This document shows positions 25,601 to 38,730 of a DNA stretch of 64,000 bases, piece after piece; the first letter of the stretch is position 1, and every line of letters begins with the position of its first letter. The stretch is from Marisa cornuarietis (Eukaryota > Mollusca > Gastropoda > Architaenioglossa > Ampullariidae). The notes beneath the pieces are model-generated. The model made no database searches. It worked only from the letters and a program-made list of their open reading frames with translations, and was not told the DNA's origin. The DNA is taken from the NCBI GenBank assembly GCA_004794655.1, contig SMMW01000130.1, positions 496,001 through 560,000 on the forward strand, written 5' to 3'. Both the position numbers and the translations under genes were made by a program.

Positions 25601-27745
25601 GCGTTAAAGTTTTAAAGGACAACATGCAACAGTTTTTCTTTTCGTTCGGGTTCAGTTTATTTTAATATAATAATTCCCAAAATATCAGTACAAAATTATG
25701 CTTAATTTTAAAGATATAAGCCTTCAAACATCGACATTCTCACTTGACTCTAGGAAAGCAGAAAAAATTACTCTCCTATACTGTGGAGAGTTACACGCCA
25801 GAAGTATTTATAACAGTGAGTTTGGCTCAATTAAGCAAATCTGTGCGTGTCTTCGAGTCAAAAGAAGAAACATTGCTCTAGTTGTCGTGTTCAGGAAGCG
25901 ATTTTTTTGCCCAAAAAATGAAACGGCTGATTTCCAAAGACAGACCCATAAATTTGACCTTTATTTAGAAGTAAGGACGGTGTAGAAATCGTCGGTGTTG
26001 CACATCTGGTGCTTGATCTTTGATTAAGCTTTTAACCAGCAGTCGTAGTTATAACAGTTCGTGTTTTTGTGTAGTAAGCACTGCTGTAGGAAGACGATCT
26101 CTTTGTTTTACTGAAAGCCCGAAAACTTGCTTGTACTTTATAAGTGACAGGATAACAATCTATTTTTGAAAATGTTTTGAGTAAATTCTTAAAGGAATTT
26201 TCATTGGTTTTAAACAAAGCAGAGATCCGACCTGTATATACACATCTCTGAACAAAGTTAATCCCCTGGCGTTTATTGCTATTATCTTTAGGATTTACTT
26301 CATGAGTGCAAACTAACTCTATATGAGAGTCGAAAAGAACATTCAGCACCAGCACACTGTGTTATCCTCATGTTTTTTTAAACCGATAATTGCAACTTTT
26401 CTCTTCGAATTGAGCTCATGCAGACGATGCTATTTTTAGAAATATTTCCTTTCGTCACTTCCTGTTTTCTCGACAAATCCAGGTATGATTAAGATAAATC
26501 AATAATATAATAATTCTCGTGCCTCTTTGTCATAAAATATCCACCGAAATATGCTTTCGTGATGCTTATTAATGCTCCCTTGACCGCGTTGTTCGCTGAA
26601 TCCGAAGAGCTTTGTATAGTGAGGGGAGATAACCAGTCCTATTTACGGACGAGAATAACAGTGAAGTTGGAAAATTACAGAATATACATGTAAAAAAAAG
26701 CCTTAGTGATATCTGCTGACTCTGATCGCTAGTTCTCAAAAAAGTTGAAATGCTGTTAGTAACACCGACAAAACAGCTTTATCATATCTTTTGAATAAAT
26801 TACCACAGATTAGTGACATTACTTTTTACTACTTTGCTAGAAATTCATTGAATTTCACTGAAGCCCTCGTGATACACTCTTTTGTGAGGGATAAAGGACG
26901 TTTTTCAAAAAAGGAAGAATGATGCCTGCATGACATCTTTGTCACTGATTTCGTATGCAACCAGAATAAAACTCGAGTAGCCTTTTACTTGTAATGTAAT
27001 AATGATCGGTAACGGAACAGTGTTATAGTAACCCCAGAAAACATTTCTGCTGCTGCAGGGTACTTATACACTTGCGAGGTAATGTTTGGTAAGAAAACAT
27101 TTTTACACCGACATGGTTTTATACTTATATACGTGGGATGTACTCGGTGAGAAGGTGACGGAGCCTCCCACTGACAGCAACCTCATCCTGTGGCTGACTT
27201 GAAGACAGGGTTAGATTGTCATCTAATTATTACAATATGTACAATCGACAATTACATTATTTACTGACACTACCTAAAAGTAAAATTCAGATGTAAGCCA
27301 ACAGCAGGCATTGCAAGGGTTTCATCTATCTGACTTTCTATAGTTGTTAAAACATATTGTGCTGTCATGTCATATATGTTGTCTTTCGACGGCCTATCAT
27401 ACATAATATATATAAATACAAACTGATCATCAAAGATAAAACAATTAATAATTAGAACAATATTTACGAATTATTATAAAATAGTTTAAATAAACTGTTA
27501 TAAAAATAAGATAAATAGCAAAAAGAAAATCGTTTTATTGTAAATAAATAAAATCTATGAAATAATTAGCTCACTTCAATTCGTCATAGTTTTCTCATTC
27601 TTATTTGAAATATTTTGATTTACATTTACACCTTTTACTGACATCTAACAGCAAGTTTGTAAATTTCACTATGCTTACCATCAAGGTATTAACGGGAGTA
27701 CTTTCAAAAATTCCAAAGTAACAAGATTGCAAACGCTGCCTTCAA
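25601..27745. other. Duplicated spacer and 3' flank of receptor copy 4
   Basis: Collinear in part with 5430-8930. The block around 6000-7400 of unit 1 is missing here. No gene recognised. Confidence 0.5.
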
Positions 27746-28888
27746 TTAACATGAAAAATTATTTTGCTCGTGTTTGTCATTAACACACTTCTTACGGCAC
27801 AGACAGGAAAACAAGTCACACACTGACTGTCTGTACTTTGTTCCTGCAAAAAAGTAAACAAAGAAGTTAACGCTGCTGTTAATGATGCTTCCAGCCTCCG
27901 CACAGTTCACGAGCACGATGAAGCTGTTGTTATAGCGACGGTTACCCTGCACTTCCGGTTCAGCAATTTTTATCATTCTTATGGCCATGTGTGGAACTGA
28001 GAATATAAGAAACACTACAGACAGAATCACCAACATTTTGGTGGCGGCTATTTCCCTCTTAGTGTCTGATGATGTTGTTTGTTTTCGAAACTTTACCGTC
28101 TGCACCAGCTTGAACCCTGTGATTGAAGTTGAAATTAACACGATAATAGGAATTCCTAGCGATAAGATGGCGCCATAGAAAATTCCTTCAAGGTCGCTGA
28201 CCATAGAGCTGTTATCGATATAAAACTGTGTTACAAACATTTCTGTTATAGTTTTATTTCTTCGTATGTCAAGAAAACATATCGCTTGATAGCATAAAGC
28301 TGGAATGATAAAAGGAAAAGTTGTGCAACACCCACCTAGAAGAATAAAAGCTAGAATGGCCTTCATACTGAGAAGTGTTTTAGCATGTAGGGGGAAGAGA
28401 ACACTGACACATCTCTCACAAGACGCCAGGGCCGTCAGGTACATTGAACAGTACATGAAGCCCAGCATTGCCAGCAGACGGCTGTTCATAATAAACTGGA
28501 AAACAACCCCATACAGGCCGTCTTCCATTGTCCTGTATAAACTGTCCACATTAAAAATAAACAGAAATAACACGTTGAGAAGATGGACTAGTTCCAAGAA
28601 AAACAGACAGAGGTTGATTCTGTTGTTAAGACCTTGCTTGTAGAAGACAACAACACTGACGGTTGTACCGAATGTTCCAATGACGAACATCACTGGCATG
28701 ACAGTGACTCCTCTCAGCTTGGTGACGAGAAGTTCTGTCTCTCGACTAATGGGATCATCTGGGTATTCAACGGGTATCATAGGTACACATTCTCGAGTAA
28801 CATCTATAGTGCTGTTCATAGTGCTTACAATAGTTTGAGTTGTTAAATAAAAAGCGTCCCTTGTGAGAAAGTCTGGTCCTGTGGACAT
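27746..28888 (-). CDS. Intronless 7TM receptor, array copy 4
   Basis: Intact, 380 residues, using the upstream methionine (MSTGPDFLTRDAF). Numbering is shifted by 23 from copy 1: N-terminal C34, ERC at 158-160, a cysteine before TM5 near 204, SVP ending at P299, and NFFVY at 341-345. The N-terminus reads RECVPMIPVEYPDDPIS instead of RGCVPMIPQ, and TM6 continues SVPHMAIRM instead of SVPNIVIRM, both shared or near-shared with copy 5. Copies 4 and 5 are the closest pair by eye. The start could also be the second methionine (residue 24), as in copies 1 and 3. Confidence 0.88.
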   Translation of the reverse strand: MSTGPDFLTRDAFYLTTQTIVSTMNSTIDVTRECVPMIPVEYPDDPISRETELLVTKLRGVTVMPVMFVIGTFGTTVSVVVFYKQGLNNRINLCLFFLELVHLLNVLFLFIFNVDSLYRTMEDGLYGVVFQFIMNSRLLAMLGFMYCSMYLTALASCERCVSVLFPLHAKTLLSMKAILAFILLGGCCTTFPFIIPALCYQAICFLDIRRNKTITEMFVTQFYIDNSSMVSDLEGIFYGAILSLGIPIIVLISTSITGFKLVQTVKFRKQTTSSDTKREIAATKMLVILSVVFLIFSVPHMAIRMIKIAEPEVQGNRRYNNSFIVLVNCAEAGSIINSSVNFFVYFFAGTKYRQSVCDLFSCLCRKKCVNDKHEQNNFSC

Positions 28889-30299
28889 CTGGAGCCTTAT
28901 ATTAAGGAGTCTATGAAATATCTTAAAGAGTAAGTGAGGATCGAGAAGAAAAGGTTAGGCTTCGTAAAGAACGATGGAGTCTAGGGTCGGACACTAACCC
29001 GTACACTTCACAGCCAGTCTAAAGTTATTCGCAGCGCACAACACCCTTCATTAAGTTAAGAGTGTCAATAAGTTATTAAAGCTTATTTATAAACTTTTTA
29101 TAAATTGTCTCTTTTACAAACTTCCTATGCTATATCATTAAGTATAAAGGACGGAAAAGACACGCTGTGCACACTGTGTGCCCATAGAATTAACAGCAGT
29201 ACCGACCGTGCAACTGGCGAGCACTACCAGCAGCGACCTGACATCAAGCATTGATGAAGGCTGGAAGGTGAAATCCCTCCTGATAATCTCTGCGACTATA
29301 TATCATTAAAAATAAGTTTAAAGAATTGCAGGTACTTCAGTTTTATTTCTTTGAGTGGTTCTCTGACGACACTTAGGCAGAAGATAAAGACCCTCTTTAG
29401 CAACGGTGTGCTGCCAAAACTACACTCTCCACAGAATTTTTTAATGTCAAGTAAGATCAATGAAAAAAAATATGCTTGTTTAAAAAAGGAGACATGAATG
29501 TCTGAAAAGAAACGGTAAAAGTCTGCAGACACTCTATAGATATTACTAGATGTCAATCAATGCATGAACAGAAAATAACAAATGATTGTTTCTGTATGGA
29601 GCTTGATTTATTCTCAGGATTTGTTTTCTTCAGTGTCAGAGTTTTTAAAAAGAATTTTGCAGCTCTTTGACTAATGGATATCGTTTAATTTGTCGTGGAA
29701 CTATTTTCTAAAACATAGTTTAATCAAAGGGTGAATCATTTTCATGGTCAAGCTATTTATAGACAAAGAGACTTGTATATTTTAGTCCCTATCGAAAAAT
29801 TATTCTCCATTTTTCGTATTTCTGTGCTCTTTTATATTTGAGCTATGTCAACAGTTGGATATTTTTGGAGGAGCTGTTAAAAACTGAGTACTATCGTTCA
29901 AAAAGACTGTAATGTCTCAGCAAACACCGGAATAATCGCATCTAGCAATTATTGCCTCCCTTCCCCTTTTCTTGTAGTATAAGACGGGGGGCTGGGCGCA
30001 TTATTTGTACAAGACAACGAAGAGCGCCACCCTTTGTTTGACTTCATCAAACAACCAGTACGCCACAGAGCATTCATGGTCGTTTCCAGTTCATCCATCA
30101 TCTTGGTAATGTTTCTGTTTGTATAATTTGTGTTTTAGTTTCATATTATTCATTTTTAAAGGTACTGGTCGGTCAGTGACATTATACTTAAGACAAAGCG
30201 CTATTAATAGATCTTTTGGGAGCAGAAAAGTTATCTTTATGAGAAGGGGTCCATCAGAGATCAAAGGTGGGGGAAAAGAAATATGTAGAAAAGAAATTG
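28889..30299. other. Duplicated upstream flank of receptor copy 4
   Basis: A shorter version of the common upstream flank: about 700 bases between the gene and the conserved block are missing compared with copies 1 and 2. No gene recognised. Confidence 0.5.
29160..29310. other. Length-conserved upstream block, copy 4
   Basis: Counterpart of 2080-2240. The plus-strand frame remains open through the hydrophobic run and ends in a TAA right after TIYH. The repeated TATACAC part in front is shortened. Confidence 0.4.
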
Positions 30300-31690
30300 C
30301 ACCTTCGTGAATCATGAATCTATTCGTCCCTTGAATGGTCCTGGACGTTGAGTGAGGCCCATGGATAGACAAGACCCGCATTTCACGCCTGTCTTTGGCA
30401 ACAGTGAGTAGGTCCTGCACAGGACAATGAGTTCATTTGTTTACGTAGTAATCCAGTTCTTCTTCTGCCGACCGCGGCGTCGACCCGCCATTCAAGGCAC
30501 CTTAAAGGACAGCCTTCGACAAACTGTCCTGCCAGATCACATGACAAAACAAGACCAACTACGAGTTTCCAGCCCCCTTTACGACCTCCTACTGTTGTCT
30601 GAAGGAAATCTTACGCTTGGTATTCCAGGAGTGCTGCGTTCTTTAAGGTCTTACACATCGCTTTGATGACTTTCACGAGGCATTTTTCGATGTTCGATTT
30701 TCGCATCACATGCCAAAACCCTCGTGAAAGTCTCCGTCAAGAGCCTTTTACGTCTGCTAGGTTGTGTGTGGTTAAGGTGTTGCTGATGCTGAAGATGCTT
30801 CTCTATCAATGCGACAGTTAAAGATCTGTTGGGTTCCACCGGGTTTTAAAGCCAGCCTTTTCTTCTAGAAGTTTCTTCGCAGTGGTGCTGATACGGTTCT
30901 GTATCTCTTTCAGCATGACTTTGCTTGCTGGTTCATTAGGATCATTGGTTTGGCACTGTTTTCTGATTCTGTATTGTCCTTAATTAGAAAGGGTCTGACT
31001 AGTCATTCCGTCCGCTATTTGGGCCATTCTTTGCGTTCCAGAATCTTTAGCACAGAGAAGAGAGGTTCTAGTTGCCTCATACCAACATTGCTTAAACCAG
31101 CCCACCTGGAACGTTGTCAAATGCCAAGTTGTTTTCTTCTCTTCAGACTGCAACACTTTATAAATATTTTTTGGTCTAAATCTGGTTGTTTTGAAGGATG
31201 TTAGTGTCTGTTTTCAGGTTGGAAATTGTAGGTCTTTTTAACATCAAGTGCATTGGGTGTTTTTACTGCGGTGCTTTCTAAAATGTATTGACATAGTGAG
31301 TGTCTTTAATGTTTGGTTGGTCTGTTTGCTGACACTCATTCCATTCGCTTATGTGTGATCCAACACTGGCTCTTGAGTTCTCCCTTGCATCCTTCATTTT
31401 TCCTTATGGCACATTTCATGTCTTTGTAATTGAAAGCTGCTTCTAGTTTGCTTTTTTTCTTTCCTTACGCCTTCTTTTGGTTCAAAGACATCTAGGATAT
31501 CGTTCGTGACTCAGTGTTGTCACTTTTTTTTACACCCTAGCACTTTCTTGTGTGTTGACAGTAGCACCTCTTTGATGTTTCCAGCGAGAGTATCTACATA
31601 GTAATCTACTAAATTCATTGAGGCGAATATAATAACTTCAACTTGTAGATTTTCCAAACATGTCTGCTATTAAAGTATTCAATGTCCTTA
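30300..31690 (-). mobile_element. Decayed LINE, unit 4
   Basis: Counterpart of 3268-5345. Minus-strand LLTVAKDR near 30400 and the linker region near 31440-31560 are recognisable. There are frameshifts throughout. The TGTC tract of units 1 and 3 is absent. Confidence 0.6.
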
Positions 31691-32323
31691 GTGGTTTGGT
31701 TTCAAAGTGGAATATAAGGTTGAAAGGACAAACTGAGAGCGACATTTTTTCTTTATGATCGGGTTAAGTTCATTTTAAAATAACAATTCCCAAAATATCA
31801 GTACAAAATTATGCTTAATTTTAAAGATATAAGCCTTAAAGAATCGTCATTCTCAGCTATCTCGAGGAAAGCAAAAGAAAATTTCTGTCCTATACTGTGG
31901 AGAGTTTTCATGCGCAAGTAGTATTTGTAACAGTGAGTTTAGCTCAGTTGAGCCAGACTTCGGGTCAAAAGAAGAAACATCACTCAGGTTCTCATGTTCA
32001 AGAAGCGATCTTTTCTGCCCTACAGATCTGAAATTTATTTAGAAACTTCGACTGAAGTTTTAAAAAAAAATTAAAAGATCCAAACTGAATTCACTCAACA
32101 GACTAGTAAGTAAGTCTTCTCCCGATCAAAATTTAGTTGGCAACAATCACGGACATTGCAGTCTAAGTTGTATTATTCATTTTTTGCTACTAAGAGGCCG
32201 CATCTTAGTTAATTTTTCCTGGTGTATTATTGTTAATAAAATATAAACTTATTTAAATGTGCGTTTGTTTACGATGTACTCCTGTATTTGTTTTATTTTA
32301 TGGATGGTGAATTTCCAGCAACG
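31691..32323. other. AT-rich duplicated spacer, unit 4
   Basis: Collinear with about 5400-6020 and with 37090-37470. No gene recognised. Confidence 0.5.
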
Positions 32324-33926
32324 AAGGTCCACTGGTGTATTTTACGCTGCTCTATAATTTTTGTGTGTCGCTGAGTGTTATCTACCCGAGTTAGATTTTA
32401 CAGCCTGTGTAATCTATGTTTCCATATGTTGTTTAGCTGTGTGTTCCTTATTCGTGTTGTTTACTTGTTTACCTCCTTCACCTGCAATTCTCATTTCATT
32501 CTCATTCCTTTTCCATCTTCCTTCGTCCCTTTCTGTCTTTAGTCTTTTCTTTCCTCCGTGTTTCAATGTATTTTTATTTATCAACAACATGCACAAGAAT
32601 GAAGAAAACAATTTCTAGATGTTACCAAAATTATTAGTTAATGTGAGCGGTGGCTAAAATGATTACATTTAGCATATTCACGGTTAAAGAATATTATGCT
32701 CTGAAAATAATTCCAAAACAGAAGTAAAGGAAAAGAAAAAATAAGTTCATTTATTTTTATTGAACATTTACATCGCGGAAAATCACAGCCAGCACATGTC
32801 GCACTGACTAAATAATAATAAGAAATAACAAAAAAATATATATAAAAGAACACTAACAAGTAGACGCTGTACTGCACAAAACAGATTCATCTACTGAAAC
32901 GTCATTATTATCAAGATGAACATATACAGCAAATAAGAAAAACAAGAAAATCAAGTAGAAAATAAAACTAACAAATATGTAATCAAAAATGGAATGCTGT
33001 GTTTGGTAATAGTCGCTATTTAAAGAAGAAAAATCAAGCAAAGTATTTGTTATACAGGTTTGTTATAGTGAGCGCTTAAATGCTGCCTTTGTTTCTGAAT
33101 GACAAATTTGGAAGAAATGAGAAGATAACAGTATTTCATCACAGCTGCAAGAGCAGTAAAGGCAAATCAATTAAACAAAAATAGTGAATTAGAATGAAAA
33201 AGTCAATAAGGTAGAAATAATATATTTAAACTAGAAGTAATTTACGTAAAGTAGAAGTAATTTAACATCTTTATCAGTTATATACTTACAATGGAGGCTA
33301 GGAAATCTAGGTCTATTCATACTTTGGCAGCAAATAGCAGCCAGTATCAAGTTTGTCATACAAAAATGCAAGTACGCCAATTGCAAATAAAAGGAAAAAT
33401 CAGTGATATAACGAAACCGACGGAAAGTCTCAACACACAGACGCCCTCCAGACAACGCTGCTCCTCCGCGTGAGGACCGGGCACTGCAACCTCCACAGTC
33501 ACCTCAATGATGGGCATCAAAGCCTTAGTTGTCAGTGAAACACGCATTTTCCCCAATCCTGTTTACTGTACCAACAACAATAACAATTCTGAATCACAAA
33601 ACCTCCGTACATTTGAAGTTTTGGGGGTCGGCTTCCAACCGACACCGAAAAACCGGAGGACATAGGGCGGAAGAAGTCAAATGCTACACATCGCGGATAT
33701 TATATTCATTAAAGCTGATATTAAATGATTGTATTCTGTAAACATTCTATAAGTGGAATTAATAACGTCTATGGCAAATAATACCGTATTGTCTCTTTGC
33801 ATTTTGCAAAATAATTTTCACCGATTTTGGTTCCATTTCTCCGCAATAAGCGAGATGAAAATGAGGTGAGAATTGTTTTTTAACTGTCGTGAATGAAGAG
33901 ACATTAACACGAGAAAATTCTTCTTT
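32324..33926. repeat. 1.6 kb repeat R, copy 1
   Basis: This long non-coding block recurs at 43684-45233. It starts with AGGTCC(A/G)CTGGTGTATTTTACG and ends near GTCGTGAATGAA. It contains a nested hairpin near 33600-33662 (CCTCCG...CGGAGG around GTCGG...CCGAC). Reading frames are not kept between the two copies. No terminal inverted repeats or tail were found. Sequence to the right is the ordinary 3' flank of copy 5, which argues for an insertion or a shared duplication edge. Confidence 0.7.
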
Positions 33927-34103
33927 CTGAATTCCGTCATAGATTTCTCATTCATTCCTATTTGAAAAAATTTTGATTAACCTTTACACCTTTTACTGAC
34001 ATCTAACAGCAAGTTTGTCCATTTTACTATGCTTACCATCAAGGTATTAACGGGAGTACTTTCAAAACTTCCAAAGTAACAAGATTGCAAACGCTGCCTT
34101 CAA

Positions 34104-35246
34104 TTAACTAGAAAAATTCTTTCGCTCGTGTTTGTCATTAACACACTTCTTACGGCACAGACAGGAAAACAAGTCACACACTGACTGTCTGTACTTTGTT
34201 CCTGCAAAAAGGTAAACAAAGAAGTTAACGCTGCTGTTAATGATGCTTCCAGCCTCCGCACAGTTCACGAGCACGATGAAGCTGTTGTTATAGCGACGGT
34301 TAGCACGCACTTCGGGTTCAATCATTTTTATCATTCTTATGGCCATGTGTGGAACTGAGAATATAAGAAACACTACAGACAGAATCACCAACATTTTGGT
34401 GGCGGCTATTTCCCTCTTAGTGTCTGATGATGTTGTTTGTTTTCGAAACTTTACCGTCTGCACCAGCTTGAACCCTGTGATTGAAGTTGAAATTAACACG
34501 ATAATAGGAATTCCTAGCGATAAGATGGCGCCATAGAAAATTCCTTCAAAGTCGTTGACAATAGAGCTGTTTTCGATATAAAACTGTGTTATAAACATTT
34601 CTGTTATCGTTTTATTTCTTCTTATGTCAAGAAAACATATCGCTTTATAGCAAAAAGCTGGAATGATAAAAGGAAAAGTTGTGCAACACCCACCTAGAAG
34701 AATAAAAGCTAGAATGGCCTTCATACTGAGAATTGTTTTAGCATGTAGGGGGAAGAGTACACTGACACATCTCTCACAAGACGCCAGGGCCGTCAGGTAC
34801 ATTGAGTAGTACATGAAGCCCAGCATTGCCAGCAGACGGCTGTTTATAATAAACTGGAAAACAACCCCATACAGGCCGTCTTCCATTGTCCTGTACAAAC
34901 TGTCCACATTGAAAATAAACAGAAATAACACGTTGAGAAGATGGACTAGTTCCAAGGAAAACAGACAGAGGTTGATTCTGTTGTTAAGACCTTGCTTGTA
35001 GAAGACAACAACACTGACGGTTGTTCCGAATGATCCAACGATGAACATCACTGGCATGACAGTGACTCCTCTCAGCTTGGTGACGAGAAGTTCTGTCTCT
35101 CGACTGATTGGGTCATCTGGGTATTCCTGGGGTATCATAGGTACACATCCTCGAGGAACATCTATAGTGCTGTTCATAGTGCTTACAATCGTTTGAGTTG
35201 TTAAATAAAAAGCGTCCTTAGTGAGAAAGTCTGGTCCCGTGGACAT
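34104..35246 (-). CDS. Intronless 7TM receptor, array copy 5
   Basis: Intact, 380 residues, starting at MSTGPDFLTKDAF. The motif set is that of copy 4 (ERC at 158-160, NFFVY at 341-345). Differences from the family include TM3 FMYYSMY, where the usual cysteine is tyrosine, and MIEPEVRANRRYNN before TM7. Its 3' flank differs from the others because repeat R replaces the usual sequence beyond about 33930, so its downstream control may differ. Confidence 0.88.
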   Translation of the reverse strand: MSTGPDFLTKDAFYLTTQTIVSTMNSTIDVPRGCVPMIPQEYPDDPISRETELLVTKLRGVTVMPVMFIVGSFGTTVSVVVFYKQGLNNRINLCLFSLELVHLLNVLFLFIFNVDSLYRTMEDGLYGVVFQFIINSRLLAMLGFMYYSMYLTALASCERCVSVLFPLHAKTILSMKAILAFILLGGCCTTFPFIIPAFCYKAICFLDIRRNKTITEMFITQFYIENSSIVNDFEGIFYGAILSLGIPIIVLISTSITGFKLVQTVKFRKQTTSSDTKREIAATKMLVILSVVFLIFSVPHMAIRMIKMIEPEVRANRRYNNSFIVLVNCAEAGSIINSSVNFFVYLFAGTKYRQSVCDLFSCLCRKKCVNDKHERKNFSS

Positions 35247-36669
35247 CTGGAACCTTAAATTAAGAAGCCTATGAAATATCCTAAGAGTAAGTTAGAATCG
35301 AGAAGTGAAGGTTAGGCTTCATAAAGAACGTTGGAGTCTAGGGTCAGACATTAACTTGTACACTTCGCAGCTAGTCTAAAGTTATTCGCAGTGCACACAA
35401 CACCCTTCATTAAGAAGTTACACCTTTAAAATTGAGTGACAATAAGTTATTAAAGCTTATTTGACGACCTTATTCCTTTCATAAATTTGTGTCTTTTATA
35501 ACCTTCATAAATTATATCATTAAGTGTAAAGGACGGAAAAGACACCCTGTATACACACTGCATGCACACTATATACACGCTGTGCACACTGTGTGCCCAT
35601 AGAAGTAACAGCAGCACCGACCGTGGAACTGGTTAGCACTACCACCAGTGGCCTGATATCAAACATCGATGAAGACGGGAAGGTGACATCCCTCCTGATA
35701 GCTGCTGTGACTATATATCGTTGAAAATAAGCTTAAAGAACTCAAGGTACTTCAGTTTTCTTTCTTTGAGTGGCTCTCTGTCACCATTTAGGCTGAAGAT
35801 AAAGACCCTCTTTATCAACGGTGTGATGTCAAAACTACACTCTCCACAGAATTTTTTAATGTCAAGTAAGTTCAAAGAAAAAATATGCTTGTTTAACAAA
35901 GAAGGAGACATAAATGCAGCTAGAGTCTGAAAAGAAACGGTAAAAGTCTTCAGACACTCTATAGATATTACCAGATGTCAATCGATGCATGAACAGAAAA
36001 TAACAAATGATTGTTTCTCTTTGGACCTTGGTTTATTCTCAGGATTTGTTTTCAGTATTATATATATTTTAAAAATCTTGCGGTTCTCTGAATAATGGAT
36101 ATTGTTTAATTTTTCGCTGAACTATTTTCTAAAACTTAGCTTAATTAAAGGGTGAATTATTTTCATCGTAAAGTTATTTATAGAAATTGTTCTCCATTTA
36201 TCGTATTTGTGCTGGTTTGAGTTTGAGCTATGTCAACAGAGTGATTTTGTTCAAGCAGGTGTTCAAAACTGAGTACTATCGTTCAAAAAGACTGTAATAT
36301 CTCAGCAAACACCGGAATAAGCGCATCTAGCAATTATTGCCTCCCTTCCCCTTTTCTTGTAGTATTAGGTGGTGGCCTGGGCGCATTATTTGTACAAGAC
36401 ATCGAAGAACGCCACCCTTTGTGTGACTTCTTCAACACCCAGTACGCCACAGAACATTCACGTAGGTGTCCAGTTCATCCATCAACTTGGTAGCGTTTCG
36501 GTTTATATAATTTGTGTTGTAGTTTCATTTTATTCATTTGTAAAGCTACTGGTCGGTCAGTGACATTATGCTTAAGACAAAGCGCTATTAATATATCTTT
36601 TGGGAGCAGAAAAGTTATCTTTTTGAGAAGAGGTCTGTCAGATCAAAGGAGGACAAAAAGAAATATGTA
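35247..36669. other. Duplicated upstream flank of receptor copy 5
   Basis: Nearly collinear with 28889-30299; no gene recognised. Confidence 0.5.
35550..35725. other. Length-conserved upstream block, copy 5
   Basis: Counterpart of 2080-2240. The plus-strand frame is open through the hydrophobic run (SLLIAAVTIYR) and then stops. Confidence 0.4.
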
Positions 36670-37094
36670 GAAAAGAAATTGCACCTTCGTGAATCATGAA
36701 TCTATTCGTCCCTTGAATGGTCCTGGTCGTTGGGTGAGGCTCATGGATAGACAAGACCCGCATTTCACATCTGTCTTGGGCAACAGTGAGAAGGTCCCTT
36801 ACAGGACAATGAGTTCATTTGTTTACGTAGTAATCCAGTTCTTCTTCTGCCGACCACGGCGTCGACCCGCCCTTCAAGGCACCTTAAAGGACAGCCTTCG
36901 ACAAAATGTCCTGCCGAATCACATGACCAAACAAGACCAACTACGAGTTTCCAGCCTCCTTTACGAACTCCTACTGTTGTGTGAAGGAAATCTTACGCTC
37001 GGTATTCCAGCAGTGCTGCGTTCTTTAAGGCCTTCAACATCGCTTTGATGACTTTCACGAGACTTTTTTCGATGTTCGATTTTTGCATCACATG
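36670..37094 (-). mobile_element. Decayed LINE, unit 5, internally deleted
   Basis: Counterpart of 30300-31690, but only the 3' part remains. At about 37095 the sequence jumps from the position matching 30710 to that matching 31945, a deletion of about 1.2 kb. Confidence 0.6.
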
Positions 37095-38359
37095 CTCAGT
37101 TAAGCAAGACTTCGGGTCAAAAGAAGAAACATCACTCAGGTTCTCATGTTCAAGAAGCGATCTTTTTTGCCCTACAGATCTGAATTTTGTTTAGAAACTT
37201 CGACTGAAGTTAAAAAAAAATTAAAAGGTCCAAACTGAATTCACTCAACAGACTAGTAAGTAAGTCTTCTCCCGATCAAAATTTAGTTGGCAACAATCAC
37301 GGACATTGCAGTTTATGTTGTATTATTCATTTTCTGCTACTAAGAGGCCGCATCTTAGTTAATGTTTCCTGGTGTATTATTGTAAATAAAATATAAACTC
37401 ATTTAAATGTGCGTTTGTTTATGATGTACTCCTGTATTTAATTTCTTTGATAGATGGTTAATTTCCACCATTACATTTTTATTTTATAGTTACAACTGAC
37501 TGCTGATAATGACTTTTTACCATAAAAAAGAGGATATAATGGTTTTATAATAGTTATCGATGTAAAAACTTGTTTTGGTTCTTTCTCATTTAGCTGCATG
37601 CAAAAGTAACTATTTACTTTCTGCTATTCGCACGTTTTCCCGTTTAAGTTCCTCATACGTTTGCCACCCTCAGTTCTTTTTTTAGATGTTTGTAGCTCGC
37701 ATATCAATGTTGCCCTCACACTGTTAGTTGTTTTTAGCATAGTAGTAGATAAGGAAACGACTAGTGATGTGTTTGTGATTGTGTCAAGATGTTACTTGTA
37801 GACCAGACGGTGTAGAAACCGTCGATGTTCCATATCAGACAGATTTCTGACATCTTTGTAATTGAGCTCCAATGCAACCCGAATAAAACTCGAGTAACTG
37901 TATACCTGTAATGCAATAATAACCAGTAATTTGACATTGTAATAGTTACCCTAGAAAACACTTAGGATGTAATATTTAGCCAAGGAAACATTTCTACAGA
38001 GTATTATACACTTGGGATGTACTCGGTACGTAGACGGTGACTGAGCCACCCACTCACAGCTTCAGCACTAAACTGAACCCCATCCTGAACTCACTTCGTG
38101 GTGGTCACAACATAACGCAACCTCATTATGGGACTGACTTGAACACAGGGTTAGATTGTCGTTTAATTATGACAATATGTACAATCTACAGTTGCATTAT
38201 TTACTGAGACAACCTAAAAATAAAATTCAGATATTGGCCAACAGCAGGCATCTGACTTTCTTTGTTATAAAATAGCAATGGTATGAGGTCATATCATTTA
38301 TATATATATATATATTGCCTTTCCTCGTCATGTCATACATTATATATATATGCGCGCGC

Positions 38360-38408
<49 letters not shown>

Positions 38409-38730
38409 TAAATTGAAGATAACACAATTACTAACTAGAACAATATTTATGTATTTCTCTATAATATTTTAAATAAGTATGTAAGTCACTTTTATAAAAT
38501 ATGATTAAAAATACCAATTAAAAAATAATCCTTTTACTGTAACTAAATATAAACTATAATAAATACGTTCACTACGAGTTCCGTTATAGATCCATCATTC
38601 CATTTTGTAAATGCTTCTATCTGCCTTTAATCCTCTCTTTAAGATCTCACACAGCAAGCTTGCCAATTTTACGATGCCTACTGTCAAGATGTTTTCAAAA
38701 TTTTCATAGTATCAACATTGCAAACGCTGC
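37095..38730. other. Duplicated spacer and 3' flank of receptor copy 6
   Basis: Collinear first with 31945-32310, then in part with 27140-27745. No gene recognised. Confidence 0.5.
38359..38404. repeat. (TG)n microsatellite
   Basis: About 23 TG units preceded by TA and CG dinucleotides. Confidence 0.95.

Noticed and set aside
32853..33041. Small two-helix membrane protein in repeat R
   Set aside because: The second copy of R has an indel in the same stretch, so the frame is not kept.
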